NCBI GenBank assembly: GCA_028671895.1
Contig: CM053809.1
Location: 32,897,501-32,961,500, forward strand
Direction of reading: 5' to 3'
Length of the DNA: 64,000 bases
Source of the DNA: Oenanthe sinensis
Lineage: Eukaryota; Streptophyta; Magnoliopsida; Apiales; Apiaceae
Shown here: one piece after another, positions 47,327 through 60,581 of the stretch
Numbering within the stretch: position 1 is the stretch's first letter
How the letters are laid out: every line of letters starts with the position of its first letter
Program-made: the position numbers and the translations under genes
The notes under the pieces: generated by a model
Database searches by the model: none
Told to the model about the DNA's origin: nothing
What the model saw: only the letters and a program-made list of their open reading frames with translations

Positions 47327-48120
47327 CACCTAAATTGTGACTTATGACTTAAAGTGACTTAACGTGATAAGCCGGAAACTTAAAATGTATGTTTATGTAA
47401 TTTTGACTTATGAGTTTTTAAAAATATAATAATAAAAATAAAAATGACTTATGAGTAATTTATTATATATGAATAATTTTTTATCAAAATTAGAAAAATA
47501 AAAAAACAAGTCACTGAAAAAAGTACTTAATATTTATTTATGGTTTTAAGTCAGTTTCTGTCTTATTTCTGACTTTAAATTGGTTTCTCACTTACTACGC
47601 AAACAGACATTTTTAACAGCTTTAAGCTCGTTTCCCAAATAGACTCTAAGCAATCAAAAAGACTCTAAAATTAATGGGTTTTTTTTTGGCCGGGTAGTTG
47701 ATACATTTTTATTTGTTTGCCAAAGTTGATACATTTAGAGCAAATGAGCTTATAGTTTATTTTAACTTTAAATTGAAAAATGTCTGTTTGTGTAATAAGC
47801 TTCTAGCTGATTTAAAGTCAGAAATAAGTTAGAAACGGACTCAAAACCAAAAATACGTATTATATATTTTTTTCAGTGACTTGTTTTTTTTGTTTTTTTA
47901 TTTTGATAAAAGTTATCTATATATTGTAAATTAATTATAAGTCGCTTATATATATATATATATATATATATATTTGAAACCTTATTTTTATTTTTATATT
48001 TTTTAAAACTCACAACTTACTTACGAGTCAAAATTACCCAAACATACATTTTAAGCTCTTCACTTATCATTTTAAATCATTTTAAGTCATAAATTACAAT
48101 TTTAAGTTTAGCGAAACGGG
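47327..48120. repeat. Two inverted copies of one repeat, about 320-370 bp each
   Basis: Bases about 47327-47645 match the reverse complement of about 47745-48120. Shared phrases include ACTTAAAATGTATGTTT, CAAGTCACTGAAAAAA, CTTATTTCTGACTTTAAAT and CAAACAGACATTTTT. About 100 bases separate the arms and the right copy has a (TA)n expansion at 47947-47973. It reads as two insertions of one MITE family or one large foldback element. Confidence 0.85.
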
Positions 48121-49599
48121 CTTTCTTCATCTTTATTTAGCAGAGCTGTTAAAAAGCATTGCCAAATAGTTGCATACCATTTTGTTGAAAATGTTGGTGG
48201 GATGTTTATGATTCAACTATTTTGGAGTTGGAGTTGTATCACGTTTCTCATTTGCTGGGAGCTCTTTTCCTTAGCTTTATGCTTGTTCTGGCCTTGTGTA
48301 CGATCTGTTGCCATGATTTAATTATAGAGCATCCAATACGATTTTTGATGGGCATTTTTTAAAACAATTTTCGAACTACGAAAGTTGTGTGATGTGTTAT
48401 GGGCTTTATCACTCTTACCACTATTTTGCATAAAGTGAAAGGCCCTTTTTGTACGATCTTAAACAACTTTCGTTCTTGAAAAGCTCATCAAAATACCTGA
48501 ATCTCTCCCAAGAACACACGTTACTTAAAGATATGTCAGAAAATTGCAGAGAGGGAGAGTGAAAATGTATTTAATATAAATATTTTATTTATCTCTCCAT
48601 GTTCGATAAATATAATTACAAAGTATAAATTTCAATTTTTTCCATGTCACATTTTTTTTAAATATTTGGAATGGTTGGAATAAGAGAGTTATTGTGGTTG
48701 GGTCGTCGCGTGTAAAAGAGTAAATATCTAAATATTCATTGTTATTTAATTAATTATTCAAAGTTCGATTCCACACGAATACAAAAATTGAAACTAATAA
48801 TAACTAATATTAGTAAATGTCTAAAAATTTGTAAATAAAATGATCAAGATTTGATTATTAATCAATATTAATAACTAATTTAAAAGAAAATATATAATAT
48901 TTGATATTAAAATTGAATAAAATAGATTTTTTTAAAAAATAAACAATTTAATTATAAATTAACTAATTATAATTTAGTTAAGCTAGTTTATTTTAAATTT
49001 AGTTAACATTTTTTTGTGTGGGCTTGTCAGTTAAAAAACAAACCAACATTAACTAATTCTTGAAATCTTAAAAATTAATATTTTTTTATAAACTATAATA
49101 TTTAAAAAAAATTCTTAAGTCTCTATTATGGATAATCAAATATTTTAAAACTTAATTTAGTAATCAACACAATCGAATTTCCCCCCAAAAAATCATTAAA
49201 TGCTACGGAGTATTAAATTTGTATAATAAAATTATAATATCTCAATAATTTATTTCAAAAAATATTAGAAAAGAAAATCTCTACCAGAATCCTCCATTAA
49301 TGCACAATCATGTGAACAATCTATTCAAAAAATCATTTATCTATTTTTGTTCGAAAATAAAAAATCACACAAACCAGTCCAAGTATAGAAAAGAAAGGAA
49401 TATCATTACTGAAATTAAATTCGAATTCAAATTTAAAATCACGCTTAGCAATATAAAGTCATAAAATTAAATTAATTAGATTCGAAAATATCTAATAATC
49501 TTACAAATACTATAAAGAAATAATAAAAAGATACTGTTTTATATTGTAGAGAGAGAAAGGAGTGGGGGGTTTGGAAGCAGGAGGGTGTAGAGAGAGAAA

Positions 49600-49718
49600 G
49601 CTTCTATATATCATCTCCTCTTCGCTGCGAATGCTTCCGTTACACCAATCACCTTATATAATATAAAATATATACATACAGTACATATAAAGCGAGAGAG
49701 ATAGAGAGAGAGGGAGAT
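49600..49718 (+). promoter_or_regulatory. Probable core promoter/5' UTR of GIP1-like gene
   Basis: TATATA-type motifs lie at 49605-49610 and 49655-49664. GAGAGA-rich leader sequence runs to the ATG at 49719. Either motif could be the TATA box; neither is decisive. Confidence 0.35.
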
Positions 49719-52700
49719 ATGACGATGAGTAGCGAAGGAAGGAGTGACAATGGCGGCGCCGGAGTTGAGTCGATTCCGACGAAGAGTAGAGAGATGGTAG
49801 AGAGTTTGAAGGAGATAGTGAACTGTTCTGAATTGGAGATCTATTGCGCTCTTATGGACTGTAACATGGACCCTAACGAAGCTGTTAATCGCCTTCTCTC
49901 TCAAGGTTGTATATCTTTACTTTTATGTCTGTGTTTGTGTGTGTGTATTTGTAGCTATATTATTCAGTGATATGTATACGTGATTATCCCTCTCTCGGTT
50001 TATATTTATTCATGATTATTGTGCAACTGTGTGTGTGAATTAATACGTGACATGAGTGTGTGTGTGTGAGTGTGAATTAATTGGTGATATATGTGTCTAT
50101 GCGTGCATGATATATGTGTATATGTGCACGTTCGCGGTCATTGAGCAAGTGCAACTGTAAATAATTTTTATCAAACGATAATGTATTGAGAAGAGTTTGT
50201 TTTTGTTTAGTAGTCTTGATGTGATATTTGAAAAAAGTAATTTATACATGTGTGTGTGTGGGGGGGGGGGGGGGGGGGGGAAATTACCTGGTTTTTAATC
50301 TGGATTTAGTTGTTGAGATTTTCTCGTTGTGTACTATTTGTCTGTATTAGTGTTGTGGTTTAAGTGGCAATGGTGCAAGTTGTATTGTTTACGGTAATTA
50401 TTTTACATATTAAACTGCTCTTTTACTTTTTCATGTATTGTGATGTTGTAGACCAAGATAAATTAGGTTTTTGTGTAACTGATTTTTTTTGTCGGAATTT
50501 GCTTAAATGTTAATATGTTGGGGTTTGACATCCTTGTGTTGCTTAGAGGGTTTATGACTGAAGCGCCTTATATATTTTTGTCTTAGTTTGCACTTGCATC
50601 TAATTTGAAGTTTCGATTTTTCAGATCCTTTTCACCAGGTGAAGAGAAAACGAGATAAGAAAAAAGAGGTGTGTTTTGTGGAAAATCTTTAAAATTTGTA
50701 CTGTTTCACCATGAAAGTAATTTAATTGTCTGTGACCTTCTGTATCAGGTGAACATTATAATATTAGTTCAACGTGATATTGACATGTTTGTTTTAAATT
50801 TCAAGTCTTACAATCGTGGAGGCTTGTGCTATAATGCTTTCCTCAGCATGAGATGTTTACATTCTCGTATATAATTATATCTAACATTAAAGTTACGCTT
50901 TCATATGATTCCTAAGAATTTTAAATATATAAACCTGGCTGACATAAAATACTACAATAGAACATAATGGAATGTTGTGGAGTAAAAAAACATTCAACTA
51001 GCCAAATGCAACTAGCTGCAATGTAAGGCTTAGTTGATCCAAGTTTTATAAATGACTAGCTTCGACGAGGATCTTCTTTTACTTCTATTTATTTATGAAG
51101 CAAACAGCTGTTTATTATAATTATTTTTTTATCAGCTATCATTTGTTCATAAGCATATACATTTCTCGTTATCTTCTTAGTTGAAATCTTCTGTCTCAGA
51201 ATAAGGATTTACTAGAAACAAAGTTTCGTGTTGGTAGTAGCACTTCACATCGTGGCTCTAGAAGTGACCGAGGACGTGGAGGCTCAGCTCCGTTCAGCTC
51301 TTCTGGTAAGCAGATGACGATGAATGCAAATGATTGACCATTCTTATTTCCTGGAAATTTTTATTACGACTTTTACACATTTATATTCTGCTCACTATAT
51401 TACTTTTTAGAATCAAGTGCTTTCCAAGGCAAGCTTTCATACAGAAAGGAGAATGGAACAAACTCTAACACAACGTCTGTATCAGTTCCTCAAGTGGCAG
51501 TGGATAACCCAAGCTGGCGTCCTTCAGCATTCAGGTTACTCCTCAATTCGTGCATGTATCTAAAGTGGTCAATTGACTCCATTTTTAAACAATTTTTTCA
51601 ATGTACTTTCAGGAATTTATTATTCAGTGATTAGTGGAGCTATTCATTGTCGAATGTGTGGCCCCCATTTAAATAATGATCAAGCATACAACTTTAGTGA
51701 TGAGGATTGTTGTAAAAATTGGTGAATTCATACTATTTTACTTGAAAATCGGGGACCAACCAAATCGAGTATGCACCCGAGTACTTGGATTTTATTCAAC
51801 CGATTTCCAATTTTACAACCTTTATAGTTAAATAAAGAAGATAATTAATTAAGGTTATTGCAAGATATTTTCTGTATTCCATACGTAACGATTGGATGTA
51901 CTACTATATTATATTTTTGGAATAGTGAGGACTAGAGATATAGGATGATTAATTAAACTAGAATTAGTACTGAGTTATAATTTCTATCGCTCACGATTCT
52001 TTTAAAATATAACTAGTTATCACAATTTCCAAGTTAGCTTAGTTTTTTCCTCTTTGGAAGTCCCAACTAACATATTTATAGCATGTATAATTTGATTATT
52101 TAAATTAATTATTTCTCTCCTTTTGGGTTGCAGTTCTGGTATTTATCCTTTTTGCAGTTGGGAAAGAAATCATTACTGCAATAGTTGTTCTGGAGTTCAA
52201 TCATCCATCCTTATCTTCTTAATTACATATTTTGTCAATTCTGTTTGACCTTATTTATGGTAGTGATTTCCATTCCCAAATTCGAGTTTTTGATGTTTGC
52301 GGTAGGAGTTTGCACACTTAAATTTGATCATTTGACACAATAATGCCATACTTTTGTAATTTAAGGCAAGTAATAACCCGCTTTGTGTAAGGGTATTTTG
52401 CAAGTTAATGGAACACAGACAAAGAAATTAGCGCATTGCACATACTAAGTGAGTATTTGAACACATGGCACTCTAATCCTAGATCTTGGAAACTCAACAG
52501 TTTGCATCTGGTACTATAAATATGCACCACTTCTGCCTCTGAATTGATGTTGGTCCAAGTGAAGGTATTTTGGAGCCACTTAAATCAGTTTAAACACAAG
52601 AAGCAAAAGAAAGTAGCGCATTGCGCGCACAATGGATTTCCAAAAATATACATACCATTATTAATGGTGTTAGTGTTAGATCGGTGGGAATCAGCATATT

Positions 52701-55700
52701 GATGAACTTTGCTTTTTACTTTTTGTGGCTGCTACAAAGAGCTGACCTGTCATAGCTGCCACAGGCACCAGAACCCTACCCGGGCAAGCTTTAGCAGCAA
52801 CAGATGTGGCTCTGTGTCTGAGCATTGGGTTTCTGTAGCATCAGGTTTATATCCAAATTTTGATCCATTAGGTAGGTCAGATAGTGGGAGTATTAGTACC
52901 AAGAGTAGTTGGCCAGTCATTTGTGGGAATTTAGGGAGACCCCATATGGGTACGCCAGTGTTTTGGTCCCCTTTTCCATCAAGTAGTACTCTGGCCCTAT
53001 TAGTATTACTTGCAATATGTTTTAGGTGCAAGTGATCAACATCCACCTGGTTGGGTTGGAGCCTGATTTTTTCAAGTCGGACAATTTGGGGTGAATCATT
53101 ACTGTGCAAGTGTGTATCTGAATTGGGTCTCTGTATTGTCGGTCACCTTCTCGCCTCTAATGGTACTTAAATTTATGTGTCCCCAGACTTTTCTGAAGAA
53201 ATTTTTCCAAAACCCATATAATTAATACCCTATCAAATAGATAAAAAATGGGACCCGAAAAGAGTGACCGAGTAAGGTGAAAACTGCCGTAAGCAAAGGC
53301 GTCGGCGACAAATTAAACCAGTGCTGAGAATATGTTGCTCCGAATGAAGAAATTGAAGATACTGGCCGCAAGATGTGGGATTGGAAGGTTGCTATTCCCT
53401 TCAACAGCAAAGGGGAAGATGTTGGGGGCATATTTGGATCCAAATGAGAAGATAATTATCGAAATTTTCAATTCCAATCTGCTCTTAAAATTTTCAAAGT
53501 TAACAGTCAATTTTCTTACTAGTTTATTGCAGTAGTGCCTTACTATTGTTTTTGTTCCAGCTTAATGACATTGATCTTGGCCAAGTGTCCTTGGTATGAT
53601 CAAGAAATACAGAAAGGAAAATTTGCATTTTAATTTCTAGAAATGTATATATAGCTTAGTTGATGTGTAAAATAGAAAATATCATATTCCTTGTCTGAAG
53701 TTGTTTAAGTAGAGGAAGGAATCATGCAGTGACTATATTGTGGAGTGCTCGCTTTGTGATGTTCAACATTTTTCCTCTTTTATGATATTATCTCATTTAT
53801 ATCTTGACAAAAAAAAGAATTATAGCTTAGTGCCTAGTATAAGGTATTCCTATACACGCATATCATTTTAAGAAGCTGTAGTAATTGCTCAGTGTCGAAG
53901 TTGTATTGGGTAAGGACCTGTGGTCATTTATGCTATTCAGTTGCCAAATATATATCATGTGGTGGATGCACACTAGTGATAATGATTTATTTGGTATGTA
54001 TTTGTAGGAAATCTGTAACCATGGACAATGAAACATCAAAGAGAAGTGTAGTTGAGGGGATGTCGGCATCGCAAACTAATTCTGGTCATCAATCTGCTTG
54101 GGTGGGTGTCTCCGGTCACAAGTCATTAGCCGATATTGTAAAGATGGAGGGACCTCAGAGCAGTGCTAGTGACTGCTTTGATCATGCACCTAAACCCGCT
54201 GTGCTCTATCAAGAATCTTCTTCTGAACACCAACTTCTAAAGGTCACAGATCAATATGAAAAACAAGGGGCTGCTCCTGATGAATGTCCCCTATCTGAGC
54301 CTTTGGATTCTCATGCTGCATTGCAACTGCATCGAGTTCGATTAGACCTGCCACATGATAAAACTACTCAACATCTGCATTCTGGGAATGATGAGTTTAA
54401 GGAAGAAGAGGAAGAGTCATGTAAAAATTGCAATGATTATCATGTTGGTTCTGCTACGATTTCCGATAGGACACAGGGGATCAAATCTGGAAATGCATCG
54501 TTATATGGTAATGGCATAGATACCAAGTTGGGTCCTTACCAGTCTTACAATTATAATTTCCAGAATGAGGAAGGTGAATCCTCCACTTTTATATTGTTAT
54601 ACCTGAAGTAAATCTATTGCTTCCTTACGTGTAAATATAAAGTCTCTGTTTCTGCCAAGAAAAGCCACACCTCCATTTTAAATTTATTGTCAGGATCATG
54701 AGACAGAGATAATGAAGAATCTAGCAGGCAGATCTTCAATGTCTTTAATCTTATGATGATTGACTAGTTGGACTAGTTGGATTAAGCAGTTCTACTTGTT
54801 TGTCAATTCAATGAAGTGAATCACTTAGAATTAGGTATAATAAAAAGAGTTATGAAGGAATAGCTAAAACAAGAAAAAAAGCCGTTGAAAGGGATGCAGC
54901 TAAGTACACCCGGGCCTATACAATTTTACATATTAAAGATACTAAGGCACAGCAGTATTAAGTGTTTTAATATATCTCATGATATCCTTACATGCCAAAA
55001 GAAAATAACCAATTAAATTGTGTGGCTGCGAGGTGTATATGTGGCTTAAGAAGTTGCCAATTTTGGTGGTGATTTTCTCTTTTCAGTTGTATGCTTATCT
55101 TGTGGGCGTAAACTAGTTTGGCTCATGTTAATTTGCATGTCTTATTTAGATCTGTGCCTGTGCATCTCTTTTCAGTAAAAGATGGTGTGGCTACCTCAGT
55201 ATTGTCCGAGACTGCTAACCTGCAGCACCTTAGTATACAGGAGGAAGAACGTAAGCCATCTTATGAAGAGGATGGCCCTTCTGTTGTAATCCCAGATCAC
55301 CTGCAAGTCCAGTCTGCTGATTGTTCACATTTGAGTTTTGGCAGCTTTAGATATGGTCTGTCCACTGGCATCTCTGGGTCCAGGTCCTCACGAAATAACA
55401 TGGAAGAGACACCCATAGTTGACGATGCTTCCGTGATCAGAAAGACTGACATTACGTATGCAACTTTCTCGAATTTTTGATAATCTACCATGTTTTTTGT
55501 TTGTCATCTTCCTTATGTAATTCCTCCCTGCAGGAAAGCGGAGTATTATGGTGAGGAGGCGTTTCTAACTGCTGCAGATGAAATTTTAGCTTATAGAGCT
55601 AGTGGAGTTGCTGGGACTTTTGATTCAACATCTGCTTCACAATTGAATTTTGTAAAACAGGGATACCCTGAAGTGGTGGGAAGTAAATATACCTTTACCG

Positions 55701-58700
55701 CAGATTCTACTAATTATCCATTTCAAAGAGCCCAACAACAGAACATTGCTTGTAGTCATGCCCAGACGAGTTCATGGATGCAAAACCTTGCTTCTTTCTC
55801 CGATGCAATGGTAAAGTATTCCTACATCTTGATGTAGTTTCCTTGTTTTACAGTTGTTCATCACTGCGTGTTCGAGGAGCAGACTAAGAAACCTCTTACC
55901 TCGGGCTAAAAATTCGTTCATTCAGTAGGTGAATATGTATGCCAAAATCCAAAACCTATTAAATTTAAAGGTAAAATAGTCCAGGTGATATATGATTCTA
56001 TAATATTAGCAGGAAGACATGGTTGGGTAATTCAAATGTTCACATCTGTGAAACGTGCAGATGTAGAAACATGCAAACATGATCATCTCGAATTAAACGT
56101 AGCATAAGTCAACAACTCATTAGGCAATTCCAATCTGGATCATTCCTTTAATGGAGTATGACTCTTATGAAAAGATCCCCCCGTTAATGCAAAAACTAAT
56201 TGTAACTCGACTCACATCGGGCCGAGTGCCCTGGTGGATGGATGTTACCTTTATATAAACTTATGTGTTTTATTCAAAATTCTGTGTTCATATGATCTCG
56301 ATATTTCATGTGATGCAAGTGTGAGGCTAATTATGCTTCATTGAAACATTTATTCCAATGCTTGTAACTACCAGCATTACATCTCCTGTGCGTGTTTATA
56401 TTAGAAAATGACACACCAACGTCTTGAATATGCATCATCCTAAACCAGACCCCATTTAGGCATGATTATGAACTCAGAAAGATTAAAAGATTAAAAGCTT
56501 TCAAATTACTGAAAGATTGCCTAAGAAAATCACTTCTCTTTCTATTGTGTGATCTTTTCTTTTAAGGCGCCAAGTTTTCTTACTTTGTAATTGATACAGG
56601 TATATGAAGATCCATCATCCAGTACCCTATTAGCAACAAATGTCCCTGTAAGAGACTCTGAACTCTCATACTCACCTTTCCCTGTGGCACAATCAGCGCC
56701 TGCCAAGTATGGCAACACAGTGTCTTCCATGAATGGTTCATCTATTTCTTTGGAAGAGGTACATACACTTGCTCGCTGTATTGTTTGTTTTAGATCTTCA
56801 AGATGGATTCTTTAGATCTTGCATTGGTTTTTCCCTACAAATTTCAGTTGCATTGTCCTTTTTTCTTGGTAATCAGTTGCACTGTCCTTGCAGCGCATTA
56901 GTTGTAACACTTCCAGTTTTGCCTAACACATGATGATTTTGAAGAAGATTGTAAATCTGCTCATTCTATTAGTTGAAGTTGTGAATGTGGCTTAGGTAAT
57001 ACCTTGTGACACTATAGATGATTTAAGAAATAATTAATAGTTATAATCTGGAATGTGTATCGGTTTGGTTAGCGGAAATATCCTAGTCTGAAGTATACTT
57101 GCTTTCCTTTTTAGCTTTCAAGTTGAAATTTAGCCTCCTTCCTTACATTTGTATTTTGAAAGCTTTTCATTTATTTAGAATCAGAATTTGAAATTTAATA
57201 AGCAGTGGATTTGAGTAAGTAATTCCTTTACTTGTTTGAGTATATTTTATCCTTTCCTATACAATAATGTTATTTATTTATAAATTAGCAAAAGGCTCTA
57301 TTGTTATTGCAGTTAAGTGGTTGAAGAAAATGGGTTTAGTTGTAGTTTACAAAGTTAATAAATAGGCTCATTCTATGTCTTGTATATGTAAAAATCAATA
57401 AGCTGGTGACTGGCTTGGATCTTTTGGTAGCAGGTTCAGAGGTGGGAAAAATGCTGAAGAATAGGTATTTAGTAATATATCATATATACTTGCTCCCTAG
57501 ATAAAATCTACAGTAGCATGGAAAACGAAAATGGTCAAGTAAAATAAATGAATATTTTAGGATTTCTTCATATTCCACAATAATGCATAAATTCTGTGAT
57601 GTGTATGCAGCTGATCAAGTGTTTTGATATGGGAACATTATCAGATCCTAACAAAGCTAATTAAACAGATGAAGAGAATCTCTCCAGTAAGGATATAAGT
57701 CGAACATAGATCTGGCCAACTGTATCAGATTCTTGGAAAAAAATCAGATCCTTACAATCACCCTTTGATTATAATTGTAACGGCCTCACCTTGACCATTT
57801 CAAAACATATCGCCAATTGATCAATTAAAATAAAATTTGGAGTCTATTTAGATGTATATATGAAGAACAAAAAAGTTCGGACATACTTGTAGGATCTTAT
57901 ATGTAATCCCCTCCTACCTTTCTGTAGTAACCTATAGTTATGGGTATAGAATAGATTTATTCAAATGAAAAAAAGTTTTAGATTTTTTGGGGGAATGAGA
58001 AGTATAAATAAGACTTGATATCTCTCATTAGGGTTTTGAGTTTTCACTTGTGTAGTTCATGTGCCATGGAGAGTGATAAAGATCTTGGTGTGAGAGAATC
58101 TTACTTTTGTGGAGGTAATTCAGAATGATAACAAAAAATGGAGCTTATAGTATAATAGTTTCTTCCACCTGATAACGTGCCTGAGATTATGTTACTCGGA
58201 CTCTTCATTTTACCTTCGAGTACCCGTGTCGGACACTCGACACTCGGACATGGACACTCGGACTTGGACACTTATTTGCCAAAAACATGTATATTTTTCA
58301 AAATGTTGCCGAGTCCGATACTTGGATACGTATCCATGTTGGACACTTCTAGCCGAGTCCGAGTAACATAGGCCTGAGATATATATTTACTGGTAGCCCT
58401 GTCATTGGGTAAGGAAGTGTTGCGATCAAATATGTTTGGGTCTTAGGTGATGTACTCTAGTCTTTTGTCCCAAAAAAGATGACTGTTCTCTTAGTAAACA
58501 TATTGTAAGAACTACTTTTGTTTACAGTGTTAAAATCACAATTGTTAAATTGAGTTAGAGTCTTAGAGATTACTACCTGATAAACATTAATTAGCTGCCT
58601 AAATTTGCACCTTTATATTTTTAAATATAGATTTCTCTGTATACGCAACATAGAGGTAACTACATATCTTTCTTTGGGAATTTCAAATTACATACCAAAT

Positions 58701-60581
58701 TTACGAAATTACTTAGATTAAGAAACATAAATTAAGAGCTCTGTTTTCATATGGTTAGAGTGCTAAACAAATATTATGTTCTGGCATTCAGTCACTTACA
58801 TTTTCCATAATACATTTGGGCTATCCATATCAGATCATCTAATTTGGAGTCTTAGAATATGTATATTATGAGCTTAGATATTGGTGTGTTTGCAAGGGTC
58901 AGGTTCTTTCCTTTCAGTCACCTTCAAATTACAAATTTTATTTAAAACGTGTATGTGAAATAACTTGTTTCATTACTTAGCAAGAAAAAAGAAAGAAGAA
59001 ATAACTTGCTTTATTCGGACGAAAAGGTGATTACATCTTCATGGGGGACATGTATGCACTTCACATGTAGGCTAATGTTTCTTCAGCAATTTTGTGCCAT
59101 TTATTTTTAAAATGAGAAGGGTCAATCAACTTTTTTGGTCCTTGGGTCTTGTCAAACTGTTGACGCTGTAGAAATTTGTCCCATTCACGTGTAAAAATCC
59201 GTGTGAGTTGATGTGTAAAATTTTGGATTTTTCCGTTGTCCTTGCATGTGATGCAAGGTTTTTTTAATCTTAAATATGCTTGTGCATACTATTTAACGAA
59301 ATATTTTGCATGCCTGCAGGCTTTGAAGACAGGTTTGCAATCACTTCATCCTACACCACATCACCTTTCTGGAAAACGAGTCACTTCAGAACTAAGCGAT
59401 CCCCAACACCTTGCTGCCTACCAAAATTTCCAACCCACACATCCACTGGGACCTTTTGCCAACATGAATGGTTACTCTTACTTGCCTCAGAACGAGACGT
59501 ACATGCCATCTGCCTTTCAGCAAGCATTTGCTGGTAATGGCACATACCATCAATCACTGGCTGCTGTTCCCCCTCAATATAAAAACAGTGTATCAGTCAG
59601 TAGCTTGTCTCAGCCTGCCGCTATACCTTCTGGGTACAAGAACTTTGGAGATTCAACCACCATTTCCAGAAACTATGCCATGAATACATCAGTTGTCCAT
59701 GCTGGGTCTACCATAGGTTATGATGATCTTTTAAGTACTCGGTACAAGGAAAACAGTTATTCGATTCCCCTTCAGCAGGTAAATACTTATATAATTTTTA
59801 TAAAATTTAGCCCTGAATTATTATAATAAAATAGTACAAAGAATTGAATTTATAGCCTACTTTTTAAGGACGAGGTATAAAAGAATAAAGATTTATTTAA
59901 AAATGCCACAAAGGTTAACAAGACTTGTTGCGCATGCACACTACTAGCTAGACCTGTTATTTACTATATTTTGGTCCTACATACTTTCTCTAACCTGACC
60001 ATTTACACTATATCATATTGGCACTCTTTCTTGCTAGGCTGTTAGTAAGCATTGGTCAATTGGTATCTCTACTATACAAGGCTGTCATTGCACATAAACT
60101 GCTTAATATATCTACAATTTTAATACATTATAGTTATTAACCAGCAGGGGTTCAAATAGACATCTGATCTGAACATTTTGAGTGGAGAAAAAATCTATGC
60201 AAATTGTTGCAGCAAATGTTCTCTCAGTTACATAATATTTGTTCTTAGTTTATATATTAGTAGCAGTATTCATATTTTAAACTCTCATGTCTCTTTTCTT
60301 GTTAGAGTGAAAATTCAGCCATGTTTCTCCGTGGACATGGTTCGAGAACAATATCGGCTGTTCCAGCTGGTACTTATTACAGCTTGCAGGGCCAGGATCA
60401 GCATCCTGGTGGATTAGGGCAAGGTCGGCAATCTCACCTAAATTATGGGAATACAAACTTCTACAATTATCAGTCAGGGATGCCATTGGAGCAGCAATTG
60501 GAAAACCCTAGGAATGGGTCCCTTGGTGGATCCTATGTCCAATCAAAGCAGCCCGAGCAGATTTGGCAAAACAGCTACTAG
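49719..60581 (+). CDS. GBF-interacting protein 1-like (DUF1296) protein
   Basis: Ten exons: 49719-49905, 50625-50668, 51200-51305, 51411-51534, 54008-54573, 55176-55455, 55534-55810, 56600-56758, 59320-59778 and 60306-60581, giving 825 residues with all phases closing. The N-terminal DUF1296 domain (about residues 20-80) is a CUE/UBA-like helical fold: MVESLKEIVNCSELEIYCAL, MDCNMDPNEAVNRLLSQDPF, HQVKRKRDKKKE. Then come an RG-rich patch (SHRGSRSDRGRGG), SLADIVKMEGPQ, IPDHLQVQSADCSHLSFGSF and KAEYYGEEA. A long Ser/Gln/Tyr-rich tail follows, with SYLPQNETYMPSAFQQAFAG, YHQSLAAVPPQYKNSVSVSS, TIGYDDLLSTRYKENSY and ending QPEQIWQNSY. GIP1 was reported to help G-box bZIP factors bind DNA (recalled); the present gene's role is inferred. 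Exon 6 could start at 55176 or, also in frame, 55181. Intron 4 (2.5 kb) and intron 8 (2.6 kb) are large. Confidence 0.93.
50260..50280 (+). repeat. G21 homopolymer after (GT)n in GIP1-like intron 1
   Basis: TGTGTGTGTG runs into 21 consecutive G, about 355 bases after the donor of intron 1. The strand could form a G-quadruplex; the exact length is likely to be unreliable in sequencing. Confidence 0.95.
51535..54007 (+). other. Large intron 4 of GIP1-like gene
   Basis: Contains a small inverted repeat at about 51708-51822 (GTTGTAAAAATTGG... / ...CCAATTTTACAAC). A less AT-rich island at about 52740-53110 is open on both strands (plus 52709-53035, minus 53109-52750). It encodes no family I recognise, and its splice context does not join the flanking exons in phase convincingly. 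I treat it as intron, perhaps with captured or decayed transposon sequence. Confidence 0.5.
56759..59319 (+). other. Large intron 8 of GIP1-like gene
   Basis: AT-rich sequence with a well-bounded MULE-type MITE at 58188-58371. No other coding or RNA feature is recognised. Confidence 0.6.
58188..58371. mobile_element. MULE-type MITE with 9-bp target duplication
   Basis: The 184-bp element has inverted ends TATGTTACTCGGACTC and GAGTCCGAGTAACATAG. The 9-bp direct repeat GCCTGAGAT lies immediately outside each end (58179-58187 and 58372-58380), the duplication size of Mutator-like elements. Inside, GGACACTCG and GACACTCGGAC phrases repeat. The ends recall a MITE common in Solanaceae promoters (ATGTTGCTCGGACTC...), from memory. 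Confidence 0.9.

Larger units (their letters stand above)
47056..49718. other. Intergenic region, COR413IM to GIP1-like gene
   Basis: AT-rich spacer dominated by the inverted repeat pair at 47327-48120. A smaller inverted repeat lies at about 48339-48502 (TTTTTGATGGGC... / ...GCTCATCAAAATA with ACGAAAGTTG arms). GA-rich promoter or 5' UTR sequence comes just before 49719. No coding exon seen. Confidence 0.55.

Noticed and set aside
55118..55175. Upstream extension of exon 6 of the GIP1-like gene
   Set aside because: The open frame begins earlier, but the CAG acceptor at 55173-55175 and the phase from exon 5 place the exon start at 55176.
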